Assembly: GCA_003505155.1 (NCBI GenBank)
Contig: DNYJ01000011.1
Coordinates: 363-11,467 of the forward strand
Source of the DNA: Candidatus Uhrbacteria bacterium
Lineage (GTDB): Bacteria; Patescibacteriota; Patescibacteriia; UBA9934; UBA10169
Direction: 5' to 3'
DNA length: 11,105 bases
Within the stretch, counting starts at the first letter, position 1. Each line of letters begins with the position of its first letter. The position numbers and the translations under genes were made by a program. This document shows positions 10,594 to 11,105 of this stretch, in pieces. A model generated the notes under the pieces. That model was not told the DNA's origin, did not search any database, and saw only the letters and a program-made list of their open reading frames with translations.

Positions 10594-11105
10594 ATGTCGC
10601 GGCTTGGAAGAAATACGATTCAGTTGACGTTCGCCATGGTCGGCCAAAAGGCTCTGGCATTCTTTTATTTCCTGATGTTAGCGCGCATGATCGGGGCGGA
10701 GTCAACCGGAGCTTATTTTTTGGCGCTCTCGATCACCACCATGTTTTCCGTGCTTACCGATTTTGGGCTTCAGCCGGTTTTGATCCGCGAAGTGGCGAAG
10801 GAGAGAGAAGACTGGCAGGCGCTTGTGCGCAACACGTTGAGCCTCAAGACGATCTTCGTCATCATCTCCTGCGCGCTGGTGATCGGCTTTGTGCGGTTCA
10901 TGGGCTATGATCCTCTCGTGCGCTCGCTCGTTTATGTTGCGTTGGGCGTGATGGCGCTTGATGCGGTTTCTCTGACAATGTTTGGTCTCCTGCGCGGAAG
11001 GCAGATCCTTTTTTACGAATCTATAGGAATGTTTGCGGGGCAGTTCATCACGGTCGTTTTCGGAGTCGCCGTTCTTCTTCTGCAAGCGCCGATCGTTTGG
11101 CTGAT
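10594..11105 (+). CDS. Polysaccharide flippase, Wzx/RfbX-like (MOP superfamily), 3' end outside window
   Basis: The frame is open from the ATG at 10594 to the end of the window (170 codons). It starts MSRLGRNTIQLTFAMVGQKA, then ALAFFYFLMLARMIGAESTGAY, and has VLTDFGLQPVLIREVAK soon after. This resembles membrane flippases of the Wzx type, which move undecaprenyl-linked sugar units across the membrane for surface polysaccharide. The visible part holds about five hydrophobic helices, including VIISCALVIGFVRF and GMFAGQFITVVFGVAVLLL. The pattern of an N-terminal amphipathic start, an R..GA...G.Y/F turn and a DFGL..v..REVA segment is typical of the polysaccharide biosynthesis branch rather than of MurJ. 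It lies just after the ribosomal operon under its own predicted promoter. The start is supported by that promoter and by the family-like N-terminus. A glycan gene cluster may follow downstream. Confidence 0.8.
   Translation, partial: MSRLGRNTIQLTFAMVGQKALAFFYFLMLARMIGAESTGAYFLALSITTMFSVLTDFGLQPVLIREVAKEREDWQALVRNTLSLKTIFVIISCALVIGFVRFMGYDPLVRSLVYVALGVMALDAVSLTMFGLLRGRQILFYESIGMFAGQFITVVFGVAVLLLQAPIVWL

Noticed and set aside
1..11105. CRISPR arrays, tRNA/rRNA genes, insertion sequences or prophage genes
   Set aside because: I looked for repeated spacers, cloverleaf patterns, transposase-like frames and terminal repeats and saw none. The window is mostly housekeeping and envelope genes.

Overview
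The window looks like a chromosome segment of a small-genome bacterium of the Candidate Phyla Radiation (Patescibacteria), most likely a Parcubacteria-type lineage. This placement is inferred from gene content: an alanyl-tRNA synthetase without its C-terminal domain, trimmed ribosomal proteins, a secreted protein with thrombospondin type 3 and PKD domains of a kind common in that group, very tight gene packing, and almost no Shine-Dalgarno sequences. Base composition looks close to even. TGA serves as a stop codon (2053, 10138), so the TGA-to-glycine code of Gracilibacteria and SR1 is excluded. There are no rRNA or tRNA genes, CRISPR arrays or insertion sequences, and no stretch over 300 bases lacks a gene.

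Layout. (1) Positions 1-4447, plus strand, hold the end of a CorA-type metal transporter, a PduL-fold protein that has lost nearly all its metal ligands, a signal-peptide/CARDB/TSP3/PKD/transmembrane surface protein, the lipid II flippase MurJ (start overlaps the previous stop), and an endonuclease/exonuclease/phosphatase-family protein. Three of these genes begin 1 base after the previous stop or overlap it. (2) Positions 4448-4920 hold one small ArsR-like winged-helix regulator on the minus strand, a convergent hairpin region after its 3' end, a promoter divergent from that of alaS, and an odd leader. (3) Positions 4921-6786 are a short alaS with an intact editing site. (4) Positions 6820-10577 are a ribosomal/RNA polymerase operon: two tandem promoters, infA-rpmJ-rpsM-rpsK-rpsD-rpoA-rplQ-rplM-rpsI, and a perfect hairpin terminator. 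(5) From 10579 an extended -10 promoter drives a Wzx-type flippase that runs off the window.

Most notable points: RpoA is only the alpha N-terminal domain, with no room for the C-terminal domain before rplQ. Several predicted promoters carry an extended -10 element, and most would give nearly leaderless mRNAs. The PduL-like protein keeps the fold signature but not the active-site histidines. The ArsR-like gene is bracketed by a 14-base perfect inverted repeat and preceded by a terminator-like hairpin. All promoter, hairpin and operator calls were made by eye and need computational or experimental support.
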